Assembly: GCA_018364155.1 (NCBI GenBank)
Contig: JAGZMM010000009.1
Coordinates: 1 to 7,002, forward strand
Origin: Clostridiales bacterium
Lineage (GTDB): Bacteria > Bacillota > Clostridia > Oscillospirales > Acutalibacteraceae
DNA: 7,002 nucleotides
Direction: 5' to 3'
The notes under the pieces are model-generated. The model worked only from the letters and a program-made list of their open reading frames with translations. It searched no databases and was not told the origin of the DNA. Below are positions 1-5,268 of the stretch, in pieces. The number at the start of each line of letters is the position of its first letter. Position 1 is the stretch's first letter. The translations under genes were made by a program, and so were the position numbers.

Positions 1-58
1 CCGAGAAGCTCACCGCCACAAATAAGACCGCCAAAATCAATGCAAAAGTTTTTTTCAT
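1..58 (-). CDS. N-terminus of an exported protein (partial)
   Basis: Reading leftward from position 58, the frame begins MKKTFALILAVLFVAVSFS and is still open at the window edge. A short Lys-Lys N-region followed by about 14 hydrophobic residues is a classic Sec signal peptide. The cleavage region lies outside the window, so lipoprotein versus freely secreted protein cannot be decided. The start is supported by a very strong ribosome binding site (GGAGGGGG, about positions 64-71) a few bases upstream, and a promoter fits at 82-110. The gene sits just past the end of the phage block on the same strand. Having its own promoter suggests that it is a host gene, or at least transcribed independently. 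Function is unknown because only 19 codons are visible. Confidence 0.75.
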   Translation of the reverse strand, partial: MKKTFALILAVLFVAVSFS

Positions 59-81
59 AAATTCCCCCTCCTTCACCACCT

Positions 82-110
82 AATTTACCACAATTTCCAT
101 GTAGTTACAA
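82..110 (-). promoter_or_regulatory. Putative sigma-A promoter of the exported-protein gene
   Basis: On the minus strand TTGTAA (110-105) is followed by a 17-nt spacer and TAAATT (87-82), each matching the consensus at 4 of 6 positions. The predicted transcript start falls near position 75, just ahead of the strong ribosome binding site of the gene starting at 58. That leaves a very short leader. The placement fits; the hexamers are only moderate. Confidence 0.45.
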
Positions 111-228
111 GTCACAGACAATTTGTAACAGAGCCCCACTCTGTACGAAAGAGCGTTTCCCAGCAGCGTCAAAGCTGGAGAAAACGGGGAAATCGGGACG
201 GCAGCCCCACCGGTTCTATATCCGCATT

Positions 229-285
229 CCGCCTTCCTTTGCCGAAAACCGCAGGACCGCGGCGCCCTTCGGAAAAAGAAGGCGG
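229..285. repeat. Long imperfect hairpin at the left end of the phage block
   Basis: CCGCCTTC (229-236) pairs with GAAGGCGG (278-285). The stem continues inward, with two mismatches, through TTT/AAA and CCGAA (242-246) with TTCGG (268-272). A further CCGC (249-252) / GCGG (259-262) helix closes on a 6-nt apex. Neither strand has a U-run after the stem, so it is not a typical intrinsic terminator. It lies immediately downstream of the last phage codon (stop at 297-295), where a tape measure gene would be expected. It could be a dispersed palindromic repeat, a processing site or a deletion-junction sequence. Otherwise 59-294 holds only the promoter at 82-110; the 72-codon frame at 298-80 is not convincing as a gene. 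Confidence 0.55.
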
Positions 286-294
286 ACATTTTAC

Positions 295-905
295 TCATTC
301 CTCTTCGATTTCATCGGCGTAAACCTCTTCCACCCGTTCCCTTGTCGGGTCATTGATGTCGCCGTATTCGTCAAACATAGCCAGCAATTCATCGAAGTAA
401 TAGTCGTTGAGCATTTCCGACTTGGATAACCCTATGCTTTTTCCGATGGCGAGCCAGCGCTGAAACCAAAATTCTGTGCGCCCAGACTTTTCAGCCGGCG
501 CACGTTGCCGAAAAAATCCGACAGATCGTTCACCTCATAAAACGCAATCAGCAGATCGGAGAGCTCTTTGGGTGTCAGTCCGTCCTTGCATTCCGGGTCC
601 AAAAGCCGTTCCTCCGGAATGGAGAGAAAAGAGCTCAGCAGGATGCAAAGCTCCTTGGGTGCAATCACCAGCAGACGGGTGATCAGGTCCAGCAGCCCTT
701 TTTTGTTGATGGTTTTGAAATATATGAGGATTTCCTCGGCCGACTGCTCCGGAAACAGCTTTTCCAGCAACATCGACGGCAGATTTTCCGCCGCCTGTAG
801 CACCTGCAAGAAACGCCCCACATTCAGCTTGGTAACCGCCACCCCATACATGGTTTTCTGAAGCGGCAGACTGGTTTTCAGGCTTTTATCCGTTCGAAAT
901 AACAT
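295..905 (-). CDS. Tail assembly chaperone GT, -1 frameshift product (203 aa)
   Basis: This is the long form of the tail chaperone. The ribosome reads the G frame through codon 132 (TTC at 512-510), slips back one base on T TTT TTC, then reads 71 codons from CGG at 510-508 to a TGA at 297-295. The extension runs from RQRAPAEKSG to YADEIEEE and contains FWFQRWLAIGKSIGLSKSEM, then an acidic C-terminus. A tryptophan-rich helix followed by an acidic tail is what T domains of GT-type chaperones tend to look like. The extension has no start codon with a ribosome binding site, so it can only be expressed through the frameshift. In lambda-like phages G and GT bind the tape measure protein and recruit tail tube subunits, and T contacts the tube. 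Here no tape measure follows. An ATG at 298-296 overlaps the GT stop (ATGA), as a tape measure start would, but that frame soon becomes non-phage-like. Confidence 0.8.
432..905 (-). CDS. Tail assembly chaperone G, in-frame product (157 aa)
   Basis: The protein starts MLFRTDKSLKTSLP and ends GFSAGSPSEKA. It is a mostly helical soluble protein of the size and position of siphovirus tail assembly chaperones, directly after the major tail protein gene. Two ATGs follow AGGAGG (917-912). The first (911) abuts it, while the second (905) has a 6-nt spacer and is chosen. The frame stays open for 64 codons upstream of 905, but that part runs through two hairpins and is not coding. The central region (LIYFKTINKKGLLDLITRLL, then a stretch rich in Leu and Ile) is amphipathic. 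The family normally makes an excess of G over GT, and the frameshift signal at 476-516 explains how. Sequence similarity within this family is weak, so the call rests on order, length and the frameshift architecture. Confidence 0.8.
   Translation of the reverse strand: MLFRTDKSLKTSLPLQKTMYGVAVTKLNVGRFLQVLQAAENLPSMLLEKLFPEQSAEEILIYFKTINKKGLLDLITRLLVIAPKELCILLSSFLSIPEERLLDPECKDGLTPKELSDLLIAFYEVNDLSDFFGNVRRLKSLGAQNFGFSAGSPSEKA
476..516 (-). promoter_or_regulatory. -1 programmed ribosomal frameshift signal (slippery heptamer plus stem-loop)
   Basis: The slippery heptamer T TTT TTC spans 516-510 with G-frame codons GAT TTT TTC, exactly the X XXY YYZ arrangement. After a 6-nt spacer (509-504), GTGCGCC (503-497) pairs perfectly with GGCGCAC (482-476) around a 14-nt loop. 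The -1 frame is open from here to 295. Heptamer phase, spacer length, stem and a long open -1 frame with T-like content all agree. Confidence 0.85.
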
Positions 906-930
906 ATCCATCCTCCTTTTTGATTGGAAA

Positions 931-959
931 ACCGCCCAGCTGTTTATCGGCCGGGCGGT
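931..959 (-). terminator. Hairpin with short U-run upstream of the chaperone gene
   Basis: ACCGCCC (931-937) and GGGCGGT (953-959) form a 7-bp stem. On the minus strand the stem ends in GGGCGGTTTTCC, giving a short U-run. It is the second of two tandem hairpins between the major tail gene and the chaperone gene. It probably attenuates rather than fully stops transcription, since the chaperones need to be expressed too. Confidence 0.5.
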
Positions 960-990
960 CATGCGTCCCAGGCGTTTGCCCTCAAAACCA

Positions 991-1018
991 AAGGAGCCCG
1001 GAAACCACCGGGCTCCTT
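991..1018 (-). terminator. Intrinsic terminator or attenuator after the major tail protein gene
   Basis: AAGGAGCCCGG (991-1001) pairs perfectly over 11 bp with CCGGGCTCCTT (1008-1018) around a 6-nt loop. On the minus strand the stem is followed by TGGTTTTG, a modest U-rich tract. It lies about 34 nt past the stop codon of the major tail gene. A hairpin here would keep the abundant tube protein transcript high and the chaperone transcript low. Confidence 0.65.
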
Positions 1019-1051
1019 CTTCGGCTTTCAGCGCGCCGTAAACGAAAGCGG

Positions 1052-1642
1052 TTAGACGCCCGGAGTTGCCGGCAGCTTGTCGATAGACTCCAGCCAAGTC
1101 AGAGCCTCACCCTTGGCCACATCCTTGGTAGCGCGGATTTTGCCGTCGATGCGGCGCGGCCGTGCCTGAATTTTGAGCACATAATCCTGCGCCTCGGTAG
1201 AGGACGCACGGGTCTTGTGAGAAACCGAGTAGCTCATCAGCTGGCAGCTGTGATAGCGGTAAAGGCGGTAGCCCATATCGCTTTTGAGGGCGCTGAAAGT
1301 GAGAGCGAAGGTATGGGTTTCATCCAGCGCGCCTTCCTCCAGAACGTCGTCTTCGCCGGTGCCGCCCAAACCCAGCATCTCAGACAGGGTATTGAGGTCC
1401 ATTTCATGCACCGTGACCTCCAGGTCGGTGGTAGCCCACACGTTCTCCGTGTACCAGTTGGGATCGTCGTCACCGGAAATGGCCGCAGCCGTCTTGTTGT
1501 CAGTGACAGTGCAGGAAACCGCGCCGGTCAGCGCATAGCGGGAATCCTCGGACAGAAGACCATAAGCCTCCACCTCATCCTGCACGTCGGTAAACACATT
1601 CAGATTCGCAAAACCCTTCAGAAATTTCTTTGCAGTTGCCAT
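1052..1642 (-). CDS. Major tail tube protein, phi13 family (196 aa)
   Basis: This is the tube-forming structural subunit of a long non-contractile phage tail. It begins MATAKKFLKGFANLNVFTDV. The central WATTDLEVTVHEMDL stretch (about 69-83) and the segment GYRLYRYHSCQLMSYSVSHKTR followed by YVLKIQARPRRIDGKIR (about 124-170) match the typical layout of phi13-type major tail proteins: alternating beta strands, then an 'ARPR..DGKI' ending. Its length of about 200 residues is normal for the family. Two ATGs follow AGGAGG. The one at 1648 is only 2 nt away, whereas 1642 has an 8-nt spacer and is preferred. The stop is TAA at 1054-1052. It follows the tail terminator gene and precedes a terminator hairpin, the usual siphovirus order. 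No frameshift or missing segment is visible. Confidence 0.85.
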   Translation of the reverse strand: MATAKKFLKGFANLNVFTDVQDEVEAYGLLSEDSRYALTGAVSCTVTDNKTAAAISGDDDPNWYTENVWATTDLEVTVHEMDLNTLSEMLGLGGTGEDDVLEEGALDETHTFALTFSALKSDMGYRLYRYHSCQLMSYSVSHKTRASSTEAQDYVLKIQARPRRIDGKIRATKDVAKGEALTWLESIDKLPATPGV

Positions 1643-1654
1643 AAACATTACCTC

Positions 1655-2029
1655 CTAGTTTTCACCCCATAGGGCCAATTCAAAATAAAATGTGACATGC
1701 GGCGTGGCACCGCGTTCTAGAAGCAGCGGCCCCCTGCGGGGCCGCGCAATGCAGAAAACGTCGTCGGTCAAGGCCAGGAGGGACTCCTCCGTCCCGCTGT
1801 CGAGCAGGAGAAAGAGCTCCCGGCAGACCTGATTCGCTTCCTTATAGGTGCCCCGGCGCACCTGAACCTGAATAAACTGTACGCCGGTCCCATCGTTGAT
1901 TTCCGCCAACATATGTTCCCACTTTTTCAAATAAATCACGTCCCGCTGGACCGTTGGGTCGGGCAGATAATCAAGATAGACGTCGGGATAGCCGTGATCG
2001 GCCAGAAATGTGCGAACCGCCTCCAGCAT
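1655..2029 (-). CDS. Tail terminator / 'minor capsid protein' family (124 aa)
   Basis: The protein begins MLEAVRTFLADHGYPDVYLDYLPD and ends HVTFYFELALWGEN. It resembles the bacteriophage 'minor capsid protein' family, which occupies the tail-terminator position and caps the tail tube at the head-proximal end. A short N-terminal helix is followed by strands (GVQFIQVQVRRG about 49-60, CIARPRRGPLLLER about 92-105, HVTFYFELALW near the end). Its ATG shares one base with the TGA of the upstream gene (TGATG at 2031-2027), indicating coupled translation. The 124-residue length is normal. Assignment is by recognition and position between the gp10-like protein and the major tail protein. Confidence 0.7.
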   Translation of the reverse strand: MLEAVRTFLADHGYPDVYLDYLPDPTVQRDVIYLKKWEHMLAEINDGTGVQFIQVQVRRGTYKEANQVCRELFLLLDSGTEESLLALTDDVFCIARPRRGPLLLERGATPHVTFYFELALWGEN

Positions 2030-2454
2030 CAGTCGTCCTCCCTTTCTGCGTTGATGGCCCGCTTGATTTCCCGGATGAGGCGTTCCCGGCCGGACAATGC
2101 GGCCCGTTCCAGGAACTTAGCTTCCCCTACTACATGGGAAATTTCGGTGTGCTCATGAACCTGAGCCGCATAAGGAGCGTCAAAGGAAAGGGTAACCTGC
2201 CTTGCGCCCCTGGGTCTGGCCCCGTCAAGCATCTTCATTTTGCCGTCCTTTTGCCCCACTGCAAAGGGAACGCCGTCGGCCGTCAGCCGTGCGCTTTCCC
2301 GCAAGGCGCCGGTTTTTGCCGGCGCGCGGGAAACCGCTTCAGCGCCGATCTGAAGAGCGGCCGCGAGAAGCGCCTCTTCACAGCTTGCTTCCACCTCGTC
2401 CAAGACGCAGGAAAGCGTCTCTTCCAGTTCGGCTAGCTTGGAAACGCTGCTCAT
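2029..2454 (-). CDS. HK97 gp10-like head-tail joining protein (141 aa)
   Basis: This belongs to the HK97 gp10 / tail-completion family at the head-tail interface. After a helical N-terminus (about 1-40) comes a gp10-type core: RAPAKTGALRESARL (about 43-57, the TGxLRxS motif), then LSFDAPYAAQVHEHTE (about 89-104, the 'PYA..vHE' motif), then GEAKFLERAAL (about 110-120) and a C-terminal helix. These are the three conserved patches of the family in the right order. The ATG overlaps the upstream stop by four bases (ATGA at 2454-2451). Length is typical and no damage is visible. Confidence 0.8.
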   Translation of the reverse strand: MSSVSKLAELEETLSCVLDEVEASCEEALLAAALQIGAEAVSRAPAKTGALRESARLTADGVPFAVGQKDGKMKMLDGARPRGARQVTLSFDAPYAAQVHEHTEISHVVGEAKFLERAALSGRERLIREIKRAINAEREDD

Positions 2455-2753
2455 AGCGCCGCCTCCCAGTGATCGGTTCCGCCAAAGAGGGAGAGAACAG
2501 GAGTAACCGCGCGCACCGTCCGGTCTTGCCCTCCCAGCGTCAAAACGTCGCCGGGATGGATCAGAACCGGGGAAAGAAACACAGCCGATGAAGCGATTTC
2601 CTCACCGGTTTCAGTTACGGTCCGGGTCGCCCCAGGCCGCAACTGCCCGGTAACCGAGAAAGGCGTCCTATAGATCGGATTCCCGCAGGCGTTGACCTTT
2701 TGCAACCGCTTGACAGTAGCATAAGTAGAAAAGGCAAATTGAAATAAACTCAT
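2451..2753 (-). CDS. Head-closure / minor structural protein (100 aa)
   Basis: A small protein, MSLFQFAFSTYATVKRLQKV to the C-terminal GGTDHWEAAL, made of short beta segments: VTGQLRPGATRTVTETG about 34-50, SAVFLSPVLIHPGDVLTLGG about 56-75, and a region ending in a Leu-Phe-Gly turn. Length, strand content and position between the connector and the gp10-like gene match the head-closure protein slot (SPP1 gp16 / HK97 gp7 position). Primary sequence in this family is very variable, so the function is inferred mainly from order. It starts at an ATGA overlap with the connector stop (2753-2750). A GAGGAGG lies about 13 nt upstream. Confidence 0.6.
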   Translation of the reverse strand: MSLFQFAFSTYATVKRLQKVNACGNPIYRTPFSVTGQLRPGATRTVTETGEEIASSAVFLSPVLIHPGDVLTLGGQDRTVRAVTPVLSLFGGTDHWEAAL

Positions 2754-3178
2754 ACGATTCCCGCGCCTCCTCTCAAATAGGGACGCATCAGCTGTTCAGC
2801 CCGCCTGGAGATCAGCCGTCCCCGCCGTCCCAGATAAGTTTCTGAGGCGTCGGCGACGGCTGCCGCCGATACTCCCTGTTGTTCCAGGCGCTCCCGCGGA
2901 GCAAAGGAGGAATCGGCCAGGGCCAGCGCCTCAAACACCTGCGCTTCCTTTACCGCCTTGGGCACCTGTTCCTGCCCCGCCCGCGGGAAGGCCAGCGTCT
3001 GTGCTACCTGCGCCGGCCGCCCCCGCAAGGGGAGCAGATCAATGCGGCCTGCTGCGGTTATAAGTAAACGCAGGCGTTCGGTCTGGGGCCGCGCCAGCCA
3101 TTCGTCCATTCCCACTTGGTTGACGAGAATCTGCTGTGCCTCTTCCAAAGAGACATAGCTTTTTTCATTGGTTTGCAT
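2750..3178 (-). CDS. Head-tail connector, gp6-like / DnaT-like phage family (142 aa)
   Basis: The family sits under the portal and forms the connector ring that docks the tail. The sequence reads MQTNEKSYVSLEEAQQILVN. The family pattern 'YVSLEEA...W...' (8-27) is followed by ERLRLLITAAGRIDLLPLRG (34-53), then QTLAFPRAGQEQVPKAVKEA (60-79), where 'LAFPR....VPxAVKEA' is the hallmark. A Gly/Arg-rich tail, YLGRRGRLISRRAEQLMRP (115-133), closes it. The frame is open to an ATG at 3217, but GAAAGGA lies 8 nt before the ATG at 3178, which is chosen. The upstream neighbour is the portal; the major capsid protein expected between them is absent. Confidence 0.75.
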   Translation of the reverse strand: MQTNEKSYVSLEEAQQILVNQVGMDEWLARPQTERLRLLITAAGRIDLLPLRGRPAQVAQTLAFPRAGQEQVPKAVKEAQVFEALALADSSFAPRERLEQQGVSAAAVADASETYLGRRGRLISRRAEQLMRPYLRGGAGIV

Positions 3179-3296
3179 GTTCCACATCCTTTCGTCCGGC
3201 GGAACAACGCCGGGCATTTTGCAAAACGCGGATCCGCCTGCCTAAGCGCAAACGTTTACGCCAGAACCGAAGCTCTCCTGCACAGCTTTTTCTTGC

Positions 3297-4460
3297 TTAG
3301 ATGAGGCCGGTAACGTTTCCATCCAAAGGCCATCGAAGAGAAAAGCCGTCGAACGCCAGGGGAATTTCATTTTTTTGCGCCAGCATACACAAAATTTCCT
3401 TGACCGCAAAATTGTTTTGATTGAGAATTCGCCTGGCTTTTTCCTGCAGCCCCGTGTTTGCAGTATTGGTTTCGCTGCCGGTCTGAACGCAAGGGGCAAG
3501 ACCGGACAGGAAAAACAGCTGCTTGAGCAGCATTTCGATTTCCGTGAAGCTTTCTTCCAGCTTCCCATCCCAAGTCAGATATTGCATCTGCGGTGTTGCA
3601 CTTTCGTCTCTGGAAAAATAGCTGCCAGACTTATACACGTATTCGTCCGCCGCCTCGTCAAACTCCAGACAGTCGGAAGGACCCGTCAGGGAAGGGGAGG
3701 AGTGCCGGTCGAGAACCCGGTCCACACAGGCAAGCCGCCACAGCAGTTTCTGTATCAGAGAATTCACAGGAGCATAATCGTCCACGCCGAAGGGATCGCC
3801 CGAATGGGTCAGGTTGGTCAGCACCTGTACTGCTTGTCCGGAAAGCCCGGTTTCCACGATCTGCGGGTCGCCGTCGGGCGTGCCGATCCGCCCGCTTTCT
3901 TCCTCGAACGCATACCTTCTTTTTTCTACTTGTCCGGCGGTATGGATTTCCACCAAAAGCGCGGTATTCCGACCGTTCTCATCCGGGTCGGCCGGCCAGG
4001 CAAGTACCTGGGCGGTCACGGTCCTGCCGTCCTCGGGATCGAAAATCGGAAACCAGTATCTGGGCGGGATAAGGGAAATGGTTTCTCCGATCAGCTTGCA
4101 CACGGCATTGCCGAACCGGGATACGTCCAAAAAGGCCTCGTAGAGGCACACGCCGATCCTTTTTTGTTCCAGCAGGCGGGCCATCGCGTCCGCATTCGTT
4201 TCGGATGCAATTACAGGCCCGTTTCCGCAGACTAGGTCCGCCATTTTCGTGGACAGAAAATGGTGGTAACAAAAAAGCAGGTCCACTTGATCGTCCCGGA
4301 TCCGGCGTGCGTCCGCGAGACGTTGGAATCCTTCCCGCCAGGAATCGGGAAGTACGCAAAGAAACAGCTGTTCGTTGGTGTGGTATCGGTTTAATCGCTC
4401 GGCTTCTGAGGCCGGCGGATACACCTGCCCCGGCGAAAGCCAGTTTAAATTGGTGAGCAC
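3297..4460 (-). CDS. Phage portal protein, SPP1 gp6-like, short form (387 aa)
   Basis: In intact phages this dodecameric ring is the DNA entry vertex of the head. Recognisable segments are DQVDLLFCYHHFLSTKMADLVCGN (57-80; core helix then Cys-Gly turn), GDPFGVDDYAPVNSLIQKLLW plus the following 'DRVLDRHSSPSLTGP' (221-261; hallmark portal segment), LTWDGKLEESFTEIEMLLKQLFF (295-317) and SETNTANTGLQEKARRILNQ (329-348; clip/stem region). The start is GTG at 4460, directly preceded by AGAGGAGG with a 6-nt spacer. The frame runs open 31 more codons to 4553, but that part looks non-coding. The family usually has about 440-500 residues. Here the protein stops soon after FSLRWPLDGN, where others continue with a charged C-terminal tail, so the end may be truncated. 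No terminase precedes it and no capsid protein follows. Confidence 0.8.
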   Translation of the reverse strand: MLTNLNWLSPGQVYPPASEAERLNRYHTNEQLFLCVLPDSWREGFQRLADARRIRDDQVDLLFCYHHFLSTKMADLVCGNGPVIASETNADAMARLLEQKRIGVCLYEAFLDVSRFGNAVCKLIGETISLIPPRYWFPIFDPEDGRTVTAQVLAWPADPDENGRNTALLVEIHTAGQVEKRRYAFEEESGRIGTPDGDPQIVETGLSGQAVQVLTNLTHSGDPFGVDDYAPVNSLIQKLLWRLACVDRVLDRHSSPSLTGPSDCLEFDEAADEYVYKSGSYFSRDESATPQMQYLTWDGKLEESFTEIEMLLKQLFFLSGLAPCVQTGSETNTANTGLQEKARRILNQNNFAVKEILCMLAQKNEIPLAFDGFSLRWPLDGNVTGLI

Positions 4461-4736
4461 GGAGCACCTCCTCTGAAAAATTGCCGGTATGCCTTTTTGA
4501 ATGGAAGGCCTACCGGTGTTGGTTCGTAATAAATGCTGACATTGACTGCACAAAGTTTTGGCAAAGCCCTATCCCTGGAAAAAGACGATCGTGCGCCCAA
4601 ACCCGCATCAAAATCCTTGCAGACGGGCCATCTCTCTCATAAGGACGGCCCGTCCTACAAAAAAGGAGAAGCAGTCAGCGCCGGCATTGTCCGCAGCGGC
4701 CCGCCCCGGCGCGGCAGGCGGGGAGTGGGTGATGCC
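4461..4736. other. Gap between regulator and portal, terminase absent
   Basis: No credible gene occupies this 276-nt stretch, where small and large terminase genes would normally lie. It contains inverted repeats: GACGGGCC (4622-4629) with GGCCCGTC (4647-4654), overlapping a second palindrome at 4643-4655. On the minus strand a frame in phase with the regulator stop contains MREMARLQGF then TGA (about 4639-4607), which resembles the REMARLQGF patch of cytosine-C5 DNA methyltransferases. That may be chance or a relic. The portal ribosome binding site is at its low-coordinate end. Confidence 0.5.
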
Positions 4737-5183
4737 TTAACCAATCCCACTGCTACGATTATCGCACATATGTTCGTGACAAAGGGGACAATTGTTGCTC
4801 TTTTTCAGGTACCGGTAGCAGATTTTCTTTACGCTGTCTTCCGAGTTGCCGGGAATACGAGCCGCCACCTCGCTCCAGAGAAGCCCATCCAAAAATCGCA
4901 GGGACAGCACCAGCCGTGTCAGACTGTCGTCCACTGATGCAATAAACCGTGTCAGATTGGAGTATTCTTCCGCGACTTTTTTGGATTTTTCCAGGAGCGC
5001 GCTTTTGATATCTGCGATTTCCGCTGCCAGCGCCGTCTTATCTGCGGTTTTGGTTGAGGGCGGCAGGCCGGTCAGAGTGGCGGTACAGGCGGTTGCAGCT
5101 GCCGTTAACTCAGCAAGCCGCCGTTTTTCCTCTTCCATTTCCAACTTTAGGTAACTAAGCTGAGACAAATCCTTGAGTGTCAT
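4737..5183 (-). CDS. Phage regulator with sigma-region-4-like helix-turn-helix, DUF1492/ArpU-type (148 aa)
   Basis: The N-terminal half (about 6-75) is a long, strongly charged helix, probably coiled coil (KLEMEEEKRRLAEL; AAEIADIKSALLEKSKKVAEEY). The C-terminal half (about 76-127) is a sigma-70 region-4-like fold: NLTRFIASVDDSLTRLVLSL, then RFLDGLLWSEVAARIPGNSE, then DSVKKICYRYLKK as recognition helix. Proteins of this DUF1492/ArpU-like type control late genes in Firmicutes phages and usually lie just upstream of terminase. Here the next gene is the portal. The start is ATG 5183 with AAAGGAGA about 10 nt upstream; the frame is open to 5264 without support. The last 17 residues contain CPLCHEHMC (132-140), whose Cys/His spacing could bind a metal, though the same bases carry a palindrome (4763-4776). 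No signal peptide or membrane segment is seen. Confidence 0.75.
   Translation of the reverse strand: MTLKDLSQLSYLKLEMEEEKRRLAELTAAATACTATLTGLPPSTKTADKTALAAEIADIKSALLEKSKKVAEEYSNLTRFIASVDDSLTRLVLSLRFLDGLLWSEVAARIPGNSEDSVKKICYRYLKKSNNCPLCHEHMCDNRSSGIG
4763..4776. promoter_or_regulatory. LexA-box-like palindrome inside the 3' end of the regulator
   Basis: The plus strand reads CGCACATATGTTCG, matching the Bacillus-type symmetric LexA operator CGAACATATGTTCG at 13 of 14 positions. It overlaps regulator codons for His-Glu-His-Met-Cys. It shares a 10-mer (ACATATGTTC) with the site at 5269-5280. It may be coding coincidence, since an EHM codon triplet generates the core. Confidence 0.35.
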
Positions 5184-5268
5184 TTTATTGGATCTCCTTT
5201 CGTATGGATGCATATTTGTTTGCCAGCTTTCGGCGGGCTGATCCCGGCCACACTTCTGATGCACATAA

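Larger units (their letters stand above)
295..5183 (-). mobile_element. Prophage-derived late-gene block without packaging or capsid genes
   Basis: Eight loci on one strand follow siphovirus late order: regulator, portal, connector, head closure, gp10-like, tail terminator, major tail protein and G/GT chaperones. Terminase, capsid, scaffold or protease, tape measure, baseplate, lysis and integration genes are not in the window. The block is more G+C-rich than the AraC region to its right. No attachment-site direct repeats could be recognised at either edge. It may be a deleted prophage or a domesticated locus. The left boundary is the GT stop, and the right boundary is the regulator start or its upstream control region. 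Confidence 0.75.

Noticed and set aside
80..298. 72-codon minus-strand frame beginning MSKMSAFFFR
   Set aside because: It starts at the ATGA overlap but runs through a large hairpin, a promoter and the ribosome binding site region of the next gene. Its composition (Arg/Pro/Cys-rich) and lack of any family resemblance argue against a real protein.
906..1097. N-terminal extension of the chaperone frame
   Set aside because: Open by chance. It covers two hairpins and overlaps the end of the major tail gene, and a good ribosome binding site supports the start at 905.
920..1672. Long plus-strand frame opposite the major tail gene (250 codons)
   Set aside because: Antisense shadow of a G+C-rich gene; no plausible ribosome binding site or family, and the opposite frame is clearly the tail tube protein.
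1726..1745. Perfect 8-bp GCGGCCCC/GGGGCCGC hairpin
   Set aside because: Lies inside the tail terminator coding sequence (codons for an Arg-Pro-Arg-Arg-Gly-Pro stretch), with no U-run; a by-product of G+C-rich codons.
1907..1919. Third AACATATGTTC site as a functional LexA box
   Set aside because: Inside the tail terminator gene over codons for Glu-His-Met, with no promoter nearby; kept only as supporting context for the two sites at the regulator.
3375..4235. 286-codon plus-strand frame opposite the portal gene
   Set aside because: Antisense shadow; the minus strand encodes recognisable portal segments over the same bases.
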